DNA from: CAVPPA01 sp963841325
GTDB lineage: Bacteria > Patescibacteriota > Saccharimonadia > Saccharimonadales > UBA4665
Length of the DNA: 64,000 nucleotides
Direction of reading: 5' to 3'
Assembly: GCA_963841325.1 (NCBI GenBank)
Contig: CAWJBZ010000001.1
Location: 1-64,000 of the forward strand
The notes beneath the pieces are model-generated. The model was not told the origin of the DNA, did no database searches, and worked only from the letters and a program-made list of their open reading frames with translations. The translations under genes were made by a program, and so were the position numbers. Shown here one piece after another: positions 17,234 to 26,805 of the stretch (position 1 is the first letter of the stretch; each line of letters opens with the position of its first letter).

Positions 17234-17249
17234 TCGGTTAGCGGTTAAT

Positions 17250-19169
17250 TTATTCTTCTTTTTTATCTTTATCGTCAACTACTTCGCCCTCGATCGGACC
17301 ATCTTCGGGTTTAGTGCTATTATCTTCAGCTTTTGGTTCAGTGCTACTGCTATTGGTTTTAGCTGATTCATACATTTTAGCGCCAATCGGCATGATTTTG
17401 ACGTTTAATTCTTTGGCGGCCGCTTCCAGTGCCGTCTTATCAGCTTTTTCATCGGATACCACTTTTTTGGCCGCATCAATTGCTTCATTAAGGGTCTTAA
17501 CATCTGCGTCGGCCAATTTATCCTTGTACTCTGACTTCATTTTCTCGGCTTGGTAGACTGTCGAATCCAGTAAATTACGAGCTTCAACGGATTCTTTCTT
17601 CTGCCGGTCTTCTTCAGCGTGCACTTCAGCTTCCTTAGCCATTTTTTCAACTTCGTCCTTAGCCAGATTACCGGAGCCTTGTATGGTAATGCTCTGCTCC
17701 TTACCGGTACCTTTGTCTTTAGCGGTGACATTAAGAATACCGTTAGCATCGATATTAAAGGTTACTTCAATTTGGGGAATACCTCGCGGTGCCGGAGGAA
17801 TGCCATCTAAAATGAACCGGCCTAAGCTCTTATTGCCATCGACCAGCTCCCGTTCGCCTTGCAGAACATGGATTTCCACTTGCGGTTGATTGTCGGCAGC
17901 GGTTGAGAATACTTCGCTCTTACTGGTTGGGATAGTAGTATTGCGCCCAATTAGCCTGGTCATCACCCCGCCCATTGTTTCAATTCCCAGTGATAGCGGC
18001 GTGACATCCAGCAATAGGACATCTTTAACATCACCTTGGAGGACGCCGCCTTGGATGGCTGCACCTACCGCCACTACTTCATCGGGATTGACACCTTTCA
18101 TCGGTTCTTTACCGAAAATTTCTTTAACTTTTCCCTGTACGGCTGGCATCCGGGTCATCCCGCCGACTAATACGATTTGGTTAATATCACTGATCTTCAA
18201 GCTGGCATCTTTCAGGGCTTTCTGGCACGGCTCAACGGTTTGCTCAATCAAGCTACCGACTAAGCTTTCCAACTTAGCCCGGGTTAGTTTGTGCTCAAAG
18301 TGCTTGGGGCCGCTGGCATCAGCAGTTAGGAATGGTAAATTAACGTCCACTTCTTGGGCGGTGGAAAGCTCAATTTTAGCTTTCTCGGCTTCGTCACGTA
18401 GCCGCTGCATGGCCGATCGGTCGCTGGTAATGTCAACTCCACTTTCTTTTTTAAATTCCTCGGCAAAGTAATTGACCAGAACACGATCAAAATCAGCCCC
18501 ACCGAGGTGTGTATCACCGTTGGTGGACTTTACTTCAAATACACCATCTCCCAGTTCCAATATGGAAATATCGAAGGTGCCACCACCGAGGTCATAGACC
18601 GCAATTTTCTCTTCGGTTTTCTGTTTATCCAGACCATAAGCCAAAGCGGCGGCAGTTGGTTCGTTAATAATCCGCCGGACTTCTAGGCCGGCAATTTTAC
18701 CGGCGTCTTTAGTTGCTTGTCTTTGACTGTCATCAAAATAGGCCGGTACGGTAATCACCGCTTCAGTAACTTTGTCGCCTAAAAAGCCTTCGCTGTCGGT
18801 CTTTAATTTGGTCAGAATCATCGCGCTGATTTCTTCAGGGCTGTATTCTTTGTCATTCATTTTGACTTTCACGCCGTTACCGCTTTTAACGATGTCGTAA
18901 CCTAACAGTTTCAAGTCGCGCTGGACTTCCGGGTCATCCCACTTCCGTCCAATTAAACGCTTAACTTCATAAATGGTATTTTTTGGGTTGGTGACTTGCT
19001 GACGACGGGCTAATTGTCCGACTAAGCGTTCGCCATTCTTGCTGATGGCCACTACGCTTGGGGTGGTCCGTCCACCTTCGGCATTAGCAATAATCTCCGG
19101 TTTGCCAGATTGCATAACTGCCATAGCTGAGTTTGTCGTACCTAAGTCAATACCAATAATTTTTGCCAT
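17250..19169 (-). CDS. dnaK: Chaperone DnaK (Hsp70)
   Basis: Hsp70 ATPase with full nucleotide domain (IIGIDLGTTNSAMAV, NEPTAAALAYGLDK, AVYDLGGGTFDISIL, LVGGMTRMP), substrate domain (LLLDVTPLSLGIET) and a helical lid with acidic tail. The 639 residues are typical. AGAAGGG precedes the ATG. The promoter is embedded in a perfect CIRCE operator, so expression is expected to be controlled by HrcA; hrcA and grpE are not in the window. Confidence 0.98.
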   Translation of the reverse strand: MAKIIGIDLGTTNSAMAVMQSGKPEIIANAEGGRTTPSVVAISKNGERLVGQLARRQQVTNPKNTIYEVKRLIGRKWDDPEVQRDLKLLGYDIVKSGNGVKVKMNDKEYSPEEISAMILTKLKTDSEGFLGDKVTEAVITVPAYFDDSQRQATKDAGKIAGLEVRRIINEPTAAALAYGLDKQKTEEKIAVYDLGGGTFDISILELGDGVFEVKSTNGDTHLGGADFDRVLVNYFAEEFKKESGVDITSDRSAMQRLRDEAEKAKIELSTAQEVDVNLPFLTADASGPKHFEHKLTRAKLESLVGSLIEQTVEPCQKALKDASLKISDINQIVLVGGMTRMPAVQGKVKEIFGKEPMKGVNPDEVVAVGAAIQGGVLQGDVKDVLLLDVTPLSLGIETMGGVMTRLIGRNTTIPTSKSEVFSTAADNQPQVEIHVLQGERELVDGNKSLGRFILDGIPPAPRGIPQIEVTFNIDANGILNVTAKDKGTGKEQSITIQGSGNLAKDEVEKMAKEAEVHAEEDRQKKESVEARNLLDSTVYQAEKMKSEYKDKLADADVKTLNEAIDAAKKVVSDEKADKTALEAAAKELNVKIMPIGAKMYESAKTNSSSTEPKAEDNSTKPEDGPIEGEVVDDKDKKEE

Positions 19170-19202
19170 AATTAATCCCTTCTTTTAGCAAATACTATCA
19201 TT

Positions 19203-19258
19203 GAGTGCTAAAACAATTCTAGCATATAAAATTAGCACTCGCTAGTCAAGAGTGCTAA
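19203..19258 (-). promoter_or_regulatory. CIRCE operator and promoter of dnaK
   Basis: TTAGCACTC (19232-19240), a 9-nt spacer and GAGTGCTAA (19250-19258) are a perfect CIRCE element. On the minus strand the spacer supplies TTGACT as -35, and TATGCT lies 17 nt further as -10, so bound HrcA would cover the promoter. A third half-site GAGTGCTAA at 19203-19211 lies in the leader and is inverted relative to the near CIRCE arm. Confidence 0.92.
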
Positions 19259-20011
19259 TTAGGGTTGAGTATGGTGAGCGTGCTCGCCGAGATAGGCTTC
19301 CACATCATCATACAATCGTTCGGTAATTTCTCGGACCAATCGTTCCTTGAATGGATCGTAGTTGCCGGAGGTCAGAAAGTGATCGACTTCCGATGTGGTT
19401 CCCTTGACTGTATCATTTAACACCAATCGGAAGTAATCAGCCTTCAGGGCGGTGGCTAACTCCCGTTCGGCACTCTCCAAGCGCCGGACTACTTCATCCG
19501 GTGGCATCTGTCCACGAGAGTGGATTCGCTCCAACCAAATATCAAAACTAGGCGGTACCATAAAGATCACCATAACGTCTGGTTTTAACCGGTGAATATT
19601 GGCAGCTCCGATAACTTCTACATCTTTTATGGCTATCCGATTGTCTTGAGTGGCCTTGGCTAATTCCCGTAAACTAATACCGGAAACTTGTTGGTTGTGA
19701 ATGATCGCTGCCTCTAAAAACTCACCGCGGTTAATTTCGTCAAATACTTCGTCTTCGGTGCGGAACCAGTATTCCCGACCGTTTTGTTCGGGTACACCGT
19801 TATTTATTCTGGGTTGGCGGGTGGTATCGGAGACGATGAAGTGATAATTACCGCTTTTAACCAGTTCCTGGATGATAGTGTTGCGGCCACTGGCTGACGG
19901 AGCCACAAACAGTGCTAATCGTACAGCTGCCAGCAGTTTTTTAGCGGCATCTGAAATCTGATAATTCGCCAGTATCTTACGAAACTCGACAGCATGTTCT
20001 AGTTGGTTCAT
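19259..20011 (-). CDS. Guanylate-kinase-like protein with altered P-loop
   Basis: Residues about 30-215 follow the guanylate kinase fold: SDTTRQPR (GMP-binding Arg pair), GREYWFRTEDEF-like segment, GEFLEAAIIHNQQVSGIS (replacing E...YGT), and IKDVEVIGAANI (DID-like). The P-loop reads APSASGRNT, so the invariant Lys is Arg and the first Gly is Ala. A 30-residue N-terminal extension and an acidic C-terminal helix are extra. It may be a divergent GMP kinase or a binding-only paralogue. Its stop directly abuts the CIRCE element of dnaK. Confidence 0.65.
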   Translation of the reverse strand: MNQLEHAVEFRKILANYQISDAAKKLLAAVRLALFVAPSASGRNTIIQELVKSGNYHFIVSDTTRQPRINNGVPEQNGREYWFRTEDEVFDEINRGEFLEAAIIHNQQVSGISLRELAKATQDNRIAIKDVEVIGAANIHRLKPDVMVIFMVPPSFDIWLERIHSRGQMPPDEVVRRLESAERELATALKADYFRLVLNDTVKGTTSEVDHFLTSGNYDPFKERLVREITERLYDDVEAYLGEHAHHTQP

Positions 20012-20131
20012 CTACATGTAGGGTATCAGAGGTCGTAGGGAAATATCAACCAGTTTATCTGTAAATTAGCTTACTGTTGACAACGGTTAGCGGCGTTACA
20101 GTTAAGCCAGTATTTAAACACTAAGGATTAG

Positions 20132-20611
20132 ATGCTCAAGGCCCCCAATTTTAGTTTGTTAGATCAAAACGGCCAACAGCAGTCACTACACGATTATGCC
20201 GGTCAGTGGTTAGTATTATACTTTTATCCCAAGGACAACACCCCAGGCTGTACTACCGAAGCTTGCCAGTTTCGGGATGAACGAGAGGCCATCGCCCAGT
20301 TCGGTAAGGCTCAAGTGTTGGGCATTAGTAAGGATTCGGTAGCTTCGCATAAACGGTTTGTCGATAAGTATCACTTGAATTTCAGCTTATTAAGCGATCC
20401 GCAACACCAAGTTATTGATGCTTATGGTTCCTGGAAGCCCCTCAAGTTCATGGGGCATGAGCTAATGGGGATCCAACGTAATACTTTTATAATCAATCCC
20501 GACGGTCAGATCGCTAAACAATACCAAGGCGTCAACCCGAAAACACATGCCGCAATTATTATTCAGGACCTTCAGGCATTGCAGTTACAATCGCAGATTA
20601 ATCCCGTTTGA
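20132..20611 (+). CDS. bcp: Thiol peroxidase, Bcp/PrxQ-type peroxiredoxin
   Basis: Reduces peroxides with thioredoxin as donor. YPKDNTPGCTTEACQFRD carries the peroxidatic Cys and, five residues on, the Bcp-type resolving Cys. LGISKDSVASHKRFVDKY and NTFIINPDGQIAKQY follow. The 159 residues are typical. The gene stands alone on the plus strand; its 3' end overlaps the lepA 3' end by 14 nt. Confidence 0.93.
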   Translation: MLKAPNFSLLDQNGQQQSLHDYAGQWLVLYFYPKDNTPGCTTEACQFRDEREAIAQFGKAQVLGISKDSVASHKRFVDKYHLNFSLLSDPQHQVIDAYGSWKPLKFMGHELMGIQRNTFIINPDGQIAKQYQGVNPKTHAAIIIQDLQALQLQSQINPV

Positions 20612-22379
20612 GCATAATCGTAAAAGCTTCGGCCGGAATATCAACTTTACCGAACCGCTTCAAGCGCTTTTTGCCACGCACTTGTTTAGCAAGCAGCTTT
20701 TTCTTACGAGAGACATCACCACCATAGAGATAACCGGTGACATCTTTGCGGTAGGCTGAAATATCTTCACGAGCGATAAATTTACCGCCAATAGCAGCCT
20801 GCAGACTAACTTGAAAATTCTGGCGAGGGATGACCGCTTTTAGTTTTGTGACAACTTCCCGGCCGACTTGCTGAGCATCACTCCGGTGCACCATTACGCC
20901 AAGAACGCTGACCAGCTCACCGGCCACGTAAAAGTCAACCCTAACCAAATCGGCTTCGCGATAGTCATCCAGTTCGTAATTAAAAGAACCGTAGCCGCTA
21001 GTGATGCTTTTCAGTTGATCATAAAAATCAGTCAGTAAATTAGCCAAGGGAGCCTCAAAGGTCAGCAGCGCTCGCTTACCGATATAACTGATATTCTGAT
21101 AACTCCCCCGTTTAACAGCAATCAATTGAATGACTGAACCGACATAATTATCCGGAACGATAATTTCCCCTTTAATCCACGGTTCAAGGATAGTTTGAAT
21201 ACGAACCGGGTCAGGCAGCTCGGAGGCCGATTTAATATCCAATTCCGTGCCGTTGGTTAATAGCACGTGATAATCGGTCGATGGATTAGTAATTACTAGT
21301 TCCAGCCCATACTCCCGCTCCAGCCGTTCGCGCACAATATCCAGATGGAGCAAACCAAGAAAGCCAATCCGTAGGCCAAATCCCAGCACCGGGGAGTTTT
21401 CCAAGGTGTATTGTAGGGCTGAATCATTTAAGGATAATTTTTCGATTGCTTCTTTAAGTTCCGGGTATTGTTCATTACTAGCCGGGAAAAATCCGGCATA
21501 AACAAACGGTTTGACGTCTTGGTACCCTGGCAACGGGATAGCGGCCGGGTTATCAGCTAAAGTGATGGTATCGCCGACTTTAGCTTCTCGGGTCGAATGT
21601 AAGTTAGTAACTATATAACCGATTTCGCCAGCCTGTAGTTTTTGTCCCGGCAGTAAATCTGGTTTCAGTACTCCAACTTCTAATACCTGGCTATGGGCAG
21701 CAGTTGCCATCATCACTAGATCAACGTTTTTGCTGATTTCCCCTTCAAACAGGCGGACATAGAGAATGACACCGCGGTAATCATCATAATAACTGTCAAA
21801 AATAAGGGCTCGGGTAGCACCACCGGCTATCGATAACCGGGGAGCCGGAACAGTGGTTATGACCCGATCTAAAACCGGTTTGATTCCTTGACCAGTTTTA
21901 GCTGAAATCGCTAAAATCTGATCTTTAGGACACCCTAGCAAGCTGGCTAGGTCATCGCTGACCGTTTGGATATCGGCAGCTGGTAAATCAATTTTATTAA
22001 TAACCGGGATAATCGTTAAGTTGGCTGCCTGGGCTAAGTAAACATTGGCTAGGGTTTGAGCCTGGATGCCTTGGGTAGCATCAACCACCAATAAAGCCCC
22101 TTCGCAAGCCTCCAAACTGCGGGACACCTCATAACTAAAGTCCACATGTCCGGGAGTATCAATTAAGTTAAGCTCATAACCTTCATATTGCATTCGCACC
22201 GGTGCTAATTTAATGGTAATTCCCTTCTCCCGTTCCAGATCCATGCGATCTAACAGTTGGTCCTTCATCTGACGCTTTTCTACGGTACCGGTCAATTCCA
22301 ACAAGCGGTCAGCAAGAGTCGATTTACCGTGATCAATATGAGCAATGATACAGAAATTTCGAATGTGCTGTAGATCCAT
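20598..22379 (-). CDS. lepA: Translation elongation factor 4 (LepA)
   Basis: A ribosome-associated GTPase related to EF-G. G1 AHIDHGKSTLAD, G3 DTPGHVDF, G4 NKIDLP, and the LepA-specific C-terminal domain (ISAYRKDVTGYLYGGDVSRKKKLL). ATG 22379 (MDLQHIRNF) is chosen because upstream in-frame codons would overlap murJ and are not family-like. That gives 593 residues. Directly downstream of murJ, probably co-transcribed. Confidence 0.96.
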   Translation of the reverse strand: MDLQHIRNFCIIAHIDHGKSTLADRLLELTGTVEKRQMKDQLLDRMDLEREKGITIKLAPVRMQYEGYELNLIDTPGHVDFSYEVSRSLEACEGALLVVDATQGIQAQTLANVYLAQAANLTIIPVINKIDLPAADIQTVSDDLASLLGCPKDQILAISAKTGQGIKPVLDRVITTVPAPRLSIAGGATRALIFDSYYDDYRGVILYVRLFEGEISKNVDLVMMATAAHSQVLEVGVLKPDLLPGQKLQAGEIGYIVTNLHSTREAKVGDTITLADNPAAIPLPGYQDVKPFVYAGFFPASNEQYPELKEAIEKLSLNDSALQYTLENSPVLGFGLRIGFLGLLHLDIVRERLEREYGLELVITNPSTDYHVLLTNGTELDIKSASELPDPVRIQTILEPWIKGEIIVPDNYVGSVIQLIAVKRGSYQNISYIGKRALLTFEAPLANLLTDFYDQLKSITSGYGSFNYELDDYREADLVRVDFYVAGELVSVLGVMVHRSDAQQVGREVVTKLKAVIPRQNFQVSLQAAIGGKFIAREDISAYRKDVTGYLYGGDVSRKKKLLAKQVRGKKRLKRFGKVDIPAEAFTIMLKRD

Positions 22380-22389
22380 GACTCTTCGC

Positions 22390-23985
22390 TTACAACTCAA
22401 TCTGTACCGGTTTCACCACTAGTCGTTTCAACCGATTGAGCAGAGGTCGAACCTCTTCGACACCGAATAGAAACGATACGGCAATATGGGTAGCAACCAC
22501 TACTGCTGAAATAAATAGTAACTTACCGCCAAGAGTAATAAAGCCGCGGTCGTTAATACCTAAAGGCAAGAATGAAAGCATAATATAACCGGCCATCAAA
22601 CTGAAGCCGCTAACCGATACGATTCTGGCGATACCTCCCCAAAATTCCCGGTCGAATAAACGGCTATCCCGAATCAGCATGATCACAAACAAAGCAACGA
22701 CCTCAGCCATAATAACGATTGACTGGGCCATCGCTAACCCAGCAATACCATAGGAATTCGGTCGGGCCATTATAGAAACTAGAGTAATGTTTAAAGCTAT
22801 GGCAAATACCGAAACGAACAGTGGGGTTTTAGTATCTTTTTGGGCATAAAACCAGCGGGAGACCAGGGTATAGATAGTCCCAAAAAAGATTGCTATAGCT
22901 AAGTAACCAAAAATCAGGGCTATCTCCGGAGCGTTTTTAGCATAAATTAGACGCGCCAGGTAACCGCGGGCAAAGAAGCCGATAATCACAACCGGTAAGG
23001 TAATCCAGATCATGATTCGTAAGATACGTAAGAAATCCCGCCGGAACAAATCGGGCCGACCTTGACTTAATCGGGCATTCAACCTAGGAAAGGTAGCCGT
23101 AGAGATAGCCGTACCCACCAGCAAAATTGGCGCCGTGCTTAAAATATAGGCATTGTTGTAGTAGCTAACGAAGCCGGTACCCAAGCCGCGGGCAAAGTGG
23201 GTTTCAATGATTGACTCCAACTGATCCATCCCCTGGTCTAACGAGCGGGGCGGGAGCTGATGTAAGATGACATGGAAATCAGGGTTTTTCCAAACAATAC
23301 GGGGTCGCCAATGAAAGTGAACCCGGTTCATACCAATCAGGACGACTAGCAGTTCGGCAATCGCTCCAATTAGGGCTCCGAGACCTAAACCGACGATGCC
23401 AATATTGTCCCGAAAGACATAAATGCTAATAATAATCGAGGCGTTATAAAACAACGGTGCAATAGCATAGAAGAAAAAACGTCCCACAGTTTGCTGCATA
23501 CTAGTCAGAATGCCGGTAATCGTAAACAGTAAGGGGTTAAAGGCCAAAAAGCGCATGATCATTACCGTAGTATTAACCTGAGTAACGGTCATTTTAGGAG
23601 CCACGACGTATTCTACTAATGGTTTAGCAAAGACAAAAATCACCACACCGACAACGGCCATGATAACCGCCAATAAATTCATCAGGCTGGATGATAGTTC
23701 CCACATGCCGTTCCGGTCGCCTTTATGGAGGTGATCGGACAATACCGGCATAAAAGCCACCCCTAGAGCTCCGGCAGCAACTGTAAAGAAGAAGAAATCC
23801 GGTATGTTAAAGGCTGCGAAATAGGCATCGGTACTATGCGGTCCAAGCGCCGAAAAGTTAGCATTGACCAGTTTAGTGCGTAAAAACCCCAGTAGTGAGC
23901 TACCTAATGATGAGACCATTAGTAACATGGCAATACTGCTGAGCGAAACTCGTGGGGTCTTTTTATTTGTGTCCGATGGATTCAT
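22390..23985 (-). CDS. murJ: Lipid II flippase MurJ (MviN)
   Basis: Moves lipid II across the membrane for peptidoglycan synthesis. 531 residues with about 14 membrane segments. SLGSSLLGFLRTKLVNANFSALG is the TM1 signature with the conserved Arg, followed by DAYFAAFNIPDF. The family motif around TM7-8 (ILSTAPILLVGTAISTATFPRL) is present. Upstream of lepA on the same strand. Confidence 0.94.
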   Translation of the reverse strand: MNPSDTNKKTPRVSLSSIAMLLMVSSLGSSLLGFLRTKLVNANFSALGPHSTDAYFAAFNIPDFFFFTVAAGALGVAFMPVLSDHLHKGDRNGMWELSSSLMNLLAVIMAVVGVVIFVFAKPLVEYVVAPKMTVTQVNTTVMIMRFLAFNPLLFTITGILTSMQQTVGRFFFYAIAPLFYNASIIISIYVFRDNIGIVGLGLGALIGAIAELLVVLIGMNRVHFHWRPRIVWKNPDFHVILHQLPPRSLDQGMDQLESIIETHFARGLGTGFVSYYNNAYILSTAPILLVGTAISTATFPRLNARLSQGRPDLFRRDFLRILRIMIWITLPVVIIGFFARGYLARLIYAKNAPEIALIFGYLAIAIFFGTIYTLVSRWFYAQKDTKTPLFVSVFAIALNITLVSIMARPNSYGIAGLAMAQSIVIMAEVVALFVIMLIRDSRLFDREFWGGIARIVSVSGFSLMAGYIMLSFLPLGINDRGFITLGGKLLFISAVVVATHIAVSFLFGVEEVRPLLNRLKRLVVKPVQIEL

Positions 23986-24082
23986 ATAGTTTCTAAAATT
24001 AATTAGAATTGGGCTGCTTTTGACAGTATAAAGCAGATGGGATATTCAGAACACCCTTAACGAATGTTTTTGAGCTAAACAC

Positions 24083-26671
24083 TTATTGTTTTAAGTCGAT
24101 AACTTCTTCTGATGATAAATCATGAATGTTGCTATCGGCCCTTTGGGTAACTTCAGCTGTCCCTGATGAATGCCGATGGCGACGGCGTGAACGGCGTCGT
24201 TTGGGCGGCAAGCCGGGAGTGGATTGTTGGGTTGCGGGCTGAGACAGTGGACTCTGTAGACCATTGGTGGCGGTTATCCCCAAGTCGATGCTGGATGTGG
24301 TTGCCGACGGTTTAGGGAGTGGTTGAACGGTTGGGGTATGTTGCTGGGTTTGGGAAGCGGCTGGTCCAGCTGAGGGTTTAGTCATATCCAGTAAGTAGTG
24401 CTCGCCGACATAATGCTCTACATAAGTCCGGCTGGAAGCATAGAGCTCCCTAGAATGATCAATAATCCGGGCCGTTTCATCATGTAGCTGAGGCGGCAAA
24501 TTTAAGGTGACAGCTGAATAGGCTGGTACTTTTTCGCCCTCAATGGTCATACTAATAACAAAGTGCCGGTTATGCATATTGACCAGGTCGTACTCAGTAA
24601 ACTTTGGTTCAAAATAACGCAGCATAGTACGGGCATCGTCAGCACTCATCCTAAATGAAATTAGCGAACCAACGTTACCAAATACGGCATCTTTGACTTC
24701 AATCGGCATTTGAGCAATGTATTGATTAGCAACTGTCAGATTGAGACCATATTTGCGAGCTTCGCTTAAAATAGTCGAGAAACTGTCAGTGGCAAAATTC
24801 TGGAATTCGTCAACGTAAAGATAAAATGGGGTACGCTGTTCAGCTGGGATGTCTGCCCGACTCATTGCCGCCAGCTGGATTTTAGTAACCATCAATGAAC
24901 CCAGTAAACTGGCATTATCCTCACCTACCAAGCCCCGGTTAAGATTGACTATCAGAATTTTATGCTCATCGATAATCTGTCGGATATTAAAGCTGCTCTT
25001 CGGTTGACCAATAATATTGCGAACTAAAGGATTAGCTGTAAAAGCCCCGACTTTATTGAGAACCGGCGCGACAGCCTCGGCTGCAAAACGATCATTCCAG
25101 CTGGTAAATTCAATTGTCCAGAATGATCTGACTACCGGATCATTAACGTATTTCAGTACTTCTTGGCGGAACTTTCTATCAGTTAACATCCGAGTGATGT
25201 CCAGCATGGTGGCATCTGGGTAATCCAACAGGGCTAGCAGACAGTACCTGAGAATATATTCCAATCTTGGCCCCCACGATTCGAACATTCGTTTCAGGAC
25301 CCCGATTAGCTCCGAAACGGTATGCATCTTAAGTTTTGGATCGAGTACTTCCATTGGATTAAAAGCTATCGGGAATTCAGTATCAGCTGGATTAAAGTAA
25401 ATAACTTCGTCAGCCCGTTCCTCCGGTATCCGGCGTAAGATGTTCAGGGCATAGTCACCATGTGGATCAATGACCGCAAAACCGAAGGGGCTGTAAATAT
25501 CTGAAATAGTCAATAACTCCAGTAAACCGGATTTTCCGACGCCGGTTTGTCCGATGATATACAAGTGTCGACTGCGGTCCGATCGAGGTAGCCCGAACAT
25601 GGTGTTGTGTCCTCGGAAATTGGTATTAGCCATGGGGCTCAGATCTTCGCGGTAAACGGCTGTTACTATCGGTAGGTTAGCTGGTGGCTCAGCCGTTTGG
25701 GCACTGGCCCAGAGGATATAGGGTGTTTCCACATTGGTATGCGGCAAATGATACATGGTGGCCATTTCTTCAATATTGAGGAGCAGTCCACGGTGGTTGA
25801 AAGCCCGGGCCCGATAGGAAGCTAACAGATAAGGATCATTCAGGACACGTTTTTGTTCAAAGCCATTAAGGTAGGTCATATTAAATTGCTTATAGCTGGC
25901 GATGATCGATTGCATTTGCAACCTAGCTTGCGGCATGGGCACATTACCCCGGTAAATAATTCGGACGATGGCTTCAAAGGCCAGTTTCTGACTTTTCGTT
26001 TCGGCACCGGTAGCTCGGACTTGATCATATTCAACCACTTTATTGGCTGACTCTTTAACTTCCGGCGGAGCCCACAGCACCGAAAATAAACCGGACATTT
26101 TTGTATTAGTGCCACCGCGTTTGAGATTGGCAATGTAGTGTTCGCTCTTCTTGTGCCAATTATCGGCTGCCGGCCGGATCACCAGCTGAATCCAGGCTTC
26201 TTCTTCATCAGTAAATTTAGTCAATGTGGCGGTAATCGCAGCTAGGGGATCGACTTCAAAACTTTGGAAAGTTTTAATTGGCAAAGGTTCGGGGGCGATT
26301 AGTTTTAATTCAGTAGTCAAAGTGGTCATAAACTGATGGTCAGGCGTCATCGCATAATCTGGTATTTCCGAAATTTGGACCATCGGATATTGAGCATAGA
26401 CTTGCTCTTCCACAAAACCCTTAAGATAATTCGGTACCCAAACATAAAAACCAATCCGTCGTTTGATGGCGGCTATTTCAAAACTGAGACGCTCCCGTTT
26501 AATTGGAGATAATCGTTTCTGGGTTGGAATAGTCAGCAACCCATAGAGACTAGCAAACATTTGCTCGGCGGCTAGCTCTTTTTTGTCATTGGTTCGTGGT
26601 ACTTGCAGCAAAAGAATGACGCCGTCATCATCTGGTGTGGGGGTATCTTTTGAATTTCGCAATATAGCCAT
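24083..26671 (-). CDS. TraD/VirB4-like type IV secretion ATPase (DUF87/HerA-type)
   Basis: 862 residues. An N-terminal 340-residue domain without obvious motif is followed by a RecA-type motor: Walker A IIGQTGVGKSGLLELL (about residue 380), FAVIDPHGDYA, Walker B FYLYVDEFQNFA (about 640), and TVANQYIAQMP. This resembles conjugative coupling proteins and the DUF87/HerA ATPases common in CPR genomes. The last 110 residues are Pro/Gln-rich with a very basic patch (KRRRSRRRHRH). No other type IV secretion gene is nearby, so the role could be DNA uptake, DNA translocation or pilus-linked transport; undecided. Confidence 0.75.
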   Translation of the reverse strand: MAILRNSKDTPTPDDDGVILLLQVPRTNDKKELAAEQMFASLYGLLTIPTQKRLSPIKRERLSFEIAAIKRRIGFYVWVPNYLKGFVEEQVYAQYPMVQISEIPDYAMTPDHQFMTTLTTELKLIAPEPLPIKTFQSFEVDPLAAITATLTKFTDEEEAWIQLVIRPAADNWHKKSEHYIANLKRGGTNTKMSGLFSVLWAPPEVKESANKVVEYDQVRATGAETKSQKLAFEAIVRIIYRGNVPMPQARLQMQSIIASYKQFNMTYLNGFEQKRVLNDPYLLASYRARAFNHRGLLLNIEEMATMYHLPHTNVETPYILWASAQTAEPPANLPIVTAVYREDLSPMANTNFRGHNTMFGLPRSDRSRHLYIIGQTGVGKSGLLELLTISDIYSPFGFAVIDPHGDYALNILRRIPEERADEVIYFNPADTEFPIAFNPMEVLDPKLKMHTVSELIGVLKRMFESWGPRLEYILRYCLLALLDYPDATMLDITRMLTDRKFRQEVLKYVNDPVVRSFWTIEFTSWNDRFAAEAVAPVLNKVGAFTANPLVRNIIGQPKSSFNIRQIIDEHKILIVNLNRGLVGEDNASLLGSLMVTKIQLAAMSRADIPAEQRTPFYLYVDEFQNFATDSFSTILSEARKYGLNLTVANQYIAQMPIEVKDAVFGNVGSLISFRMSADDARTMLRYFEPKFTEYDLVNMHNRHFVISMTIEGEKVPAYSAVTLNLPPQLHDETARIIDHSRELYASSRTYVEHYVGEHYLLDMTKPSAGPAASQTQQHTPTVQPLPKPSATTSSIDLGITATNGLQSPLSQPATQQSTPGLPPKRRRSRRRHRHSSGTAEVTQRADSNIHDLSSEEVIDLKQ

Positions 26672-26805
26672 AGGTATAATAAAACCAGGTAGTGGTTTTA
26701 TCTCCTTATTTTCTCATCTTTTACATTACAAATACAGTTCATCCGGCTTCTGTAATTTATCCTAACGTTGATCTTTATCGCAGTCAGTTGCGGATTGTTT
26801 TGGAT

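Noticed and set aside
17890..18471. 193-codon frame opposite dnaK
   Set aside because: Shadow of dnaK codon usage; no ribosome site.
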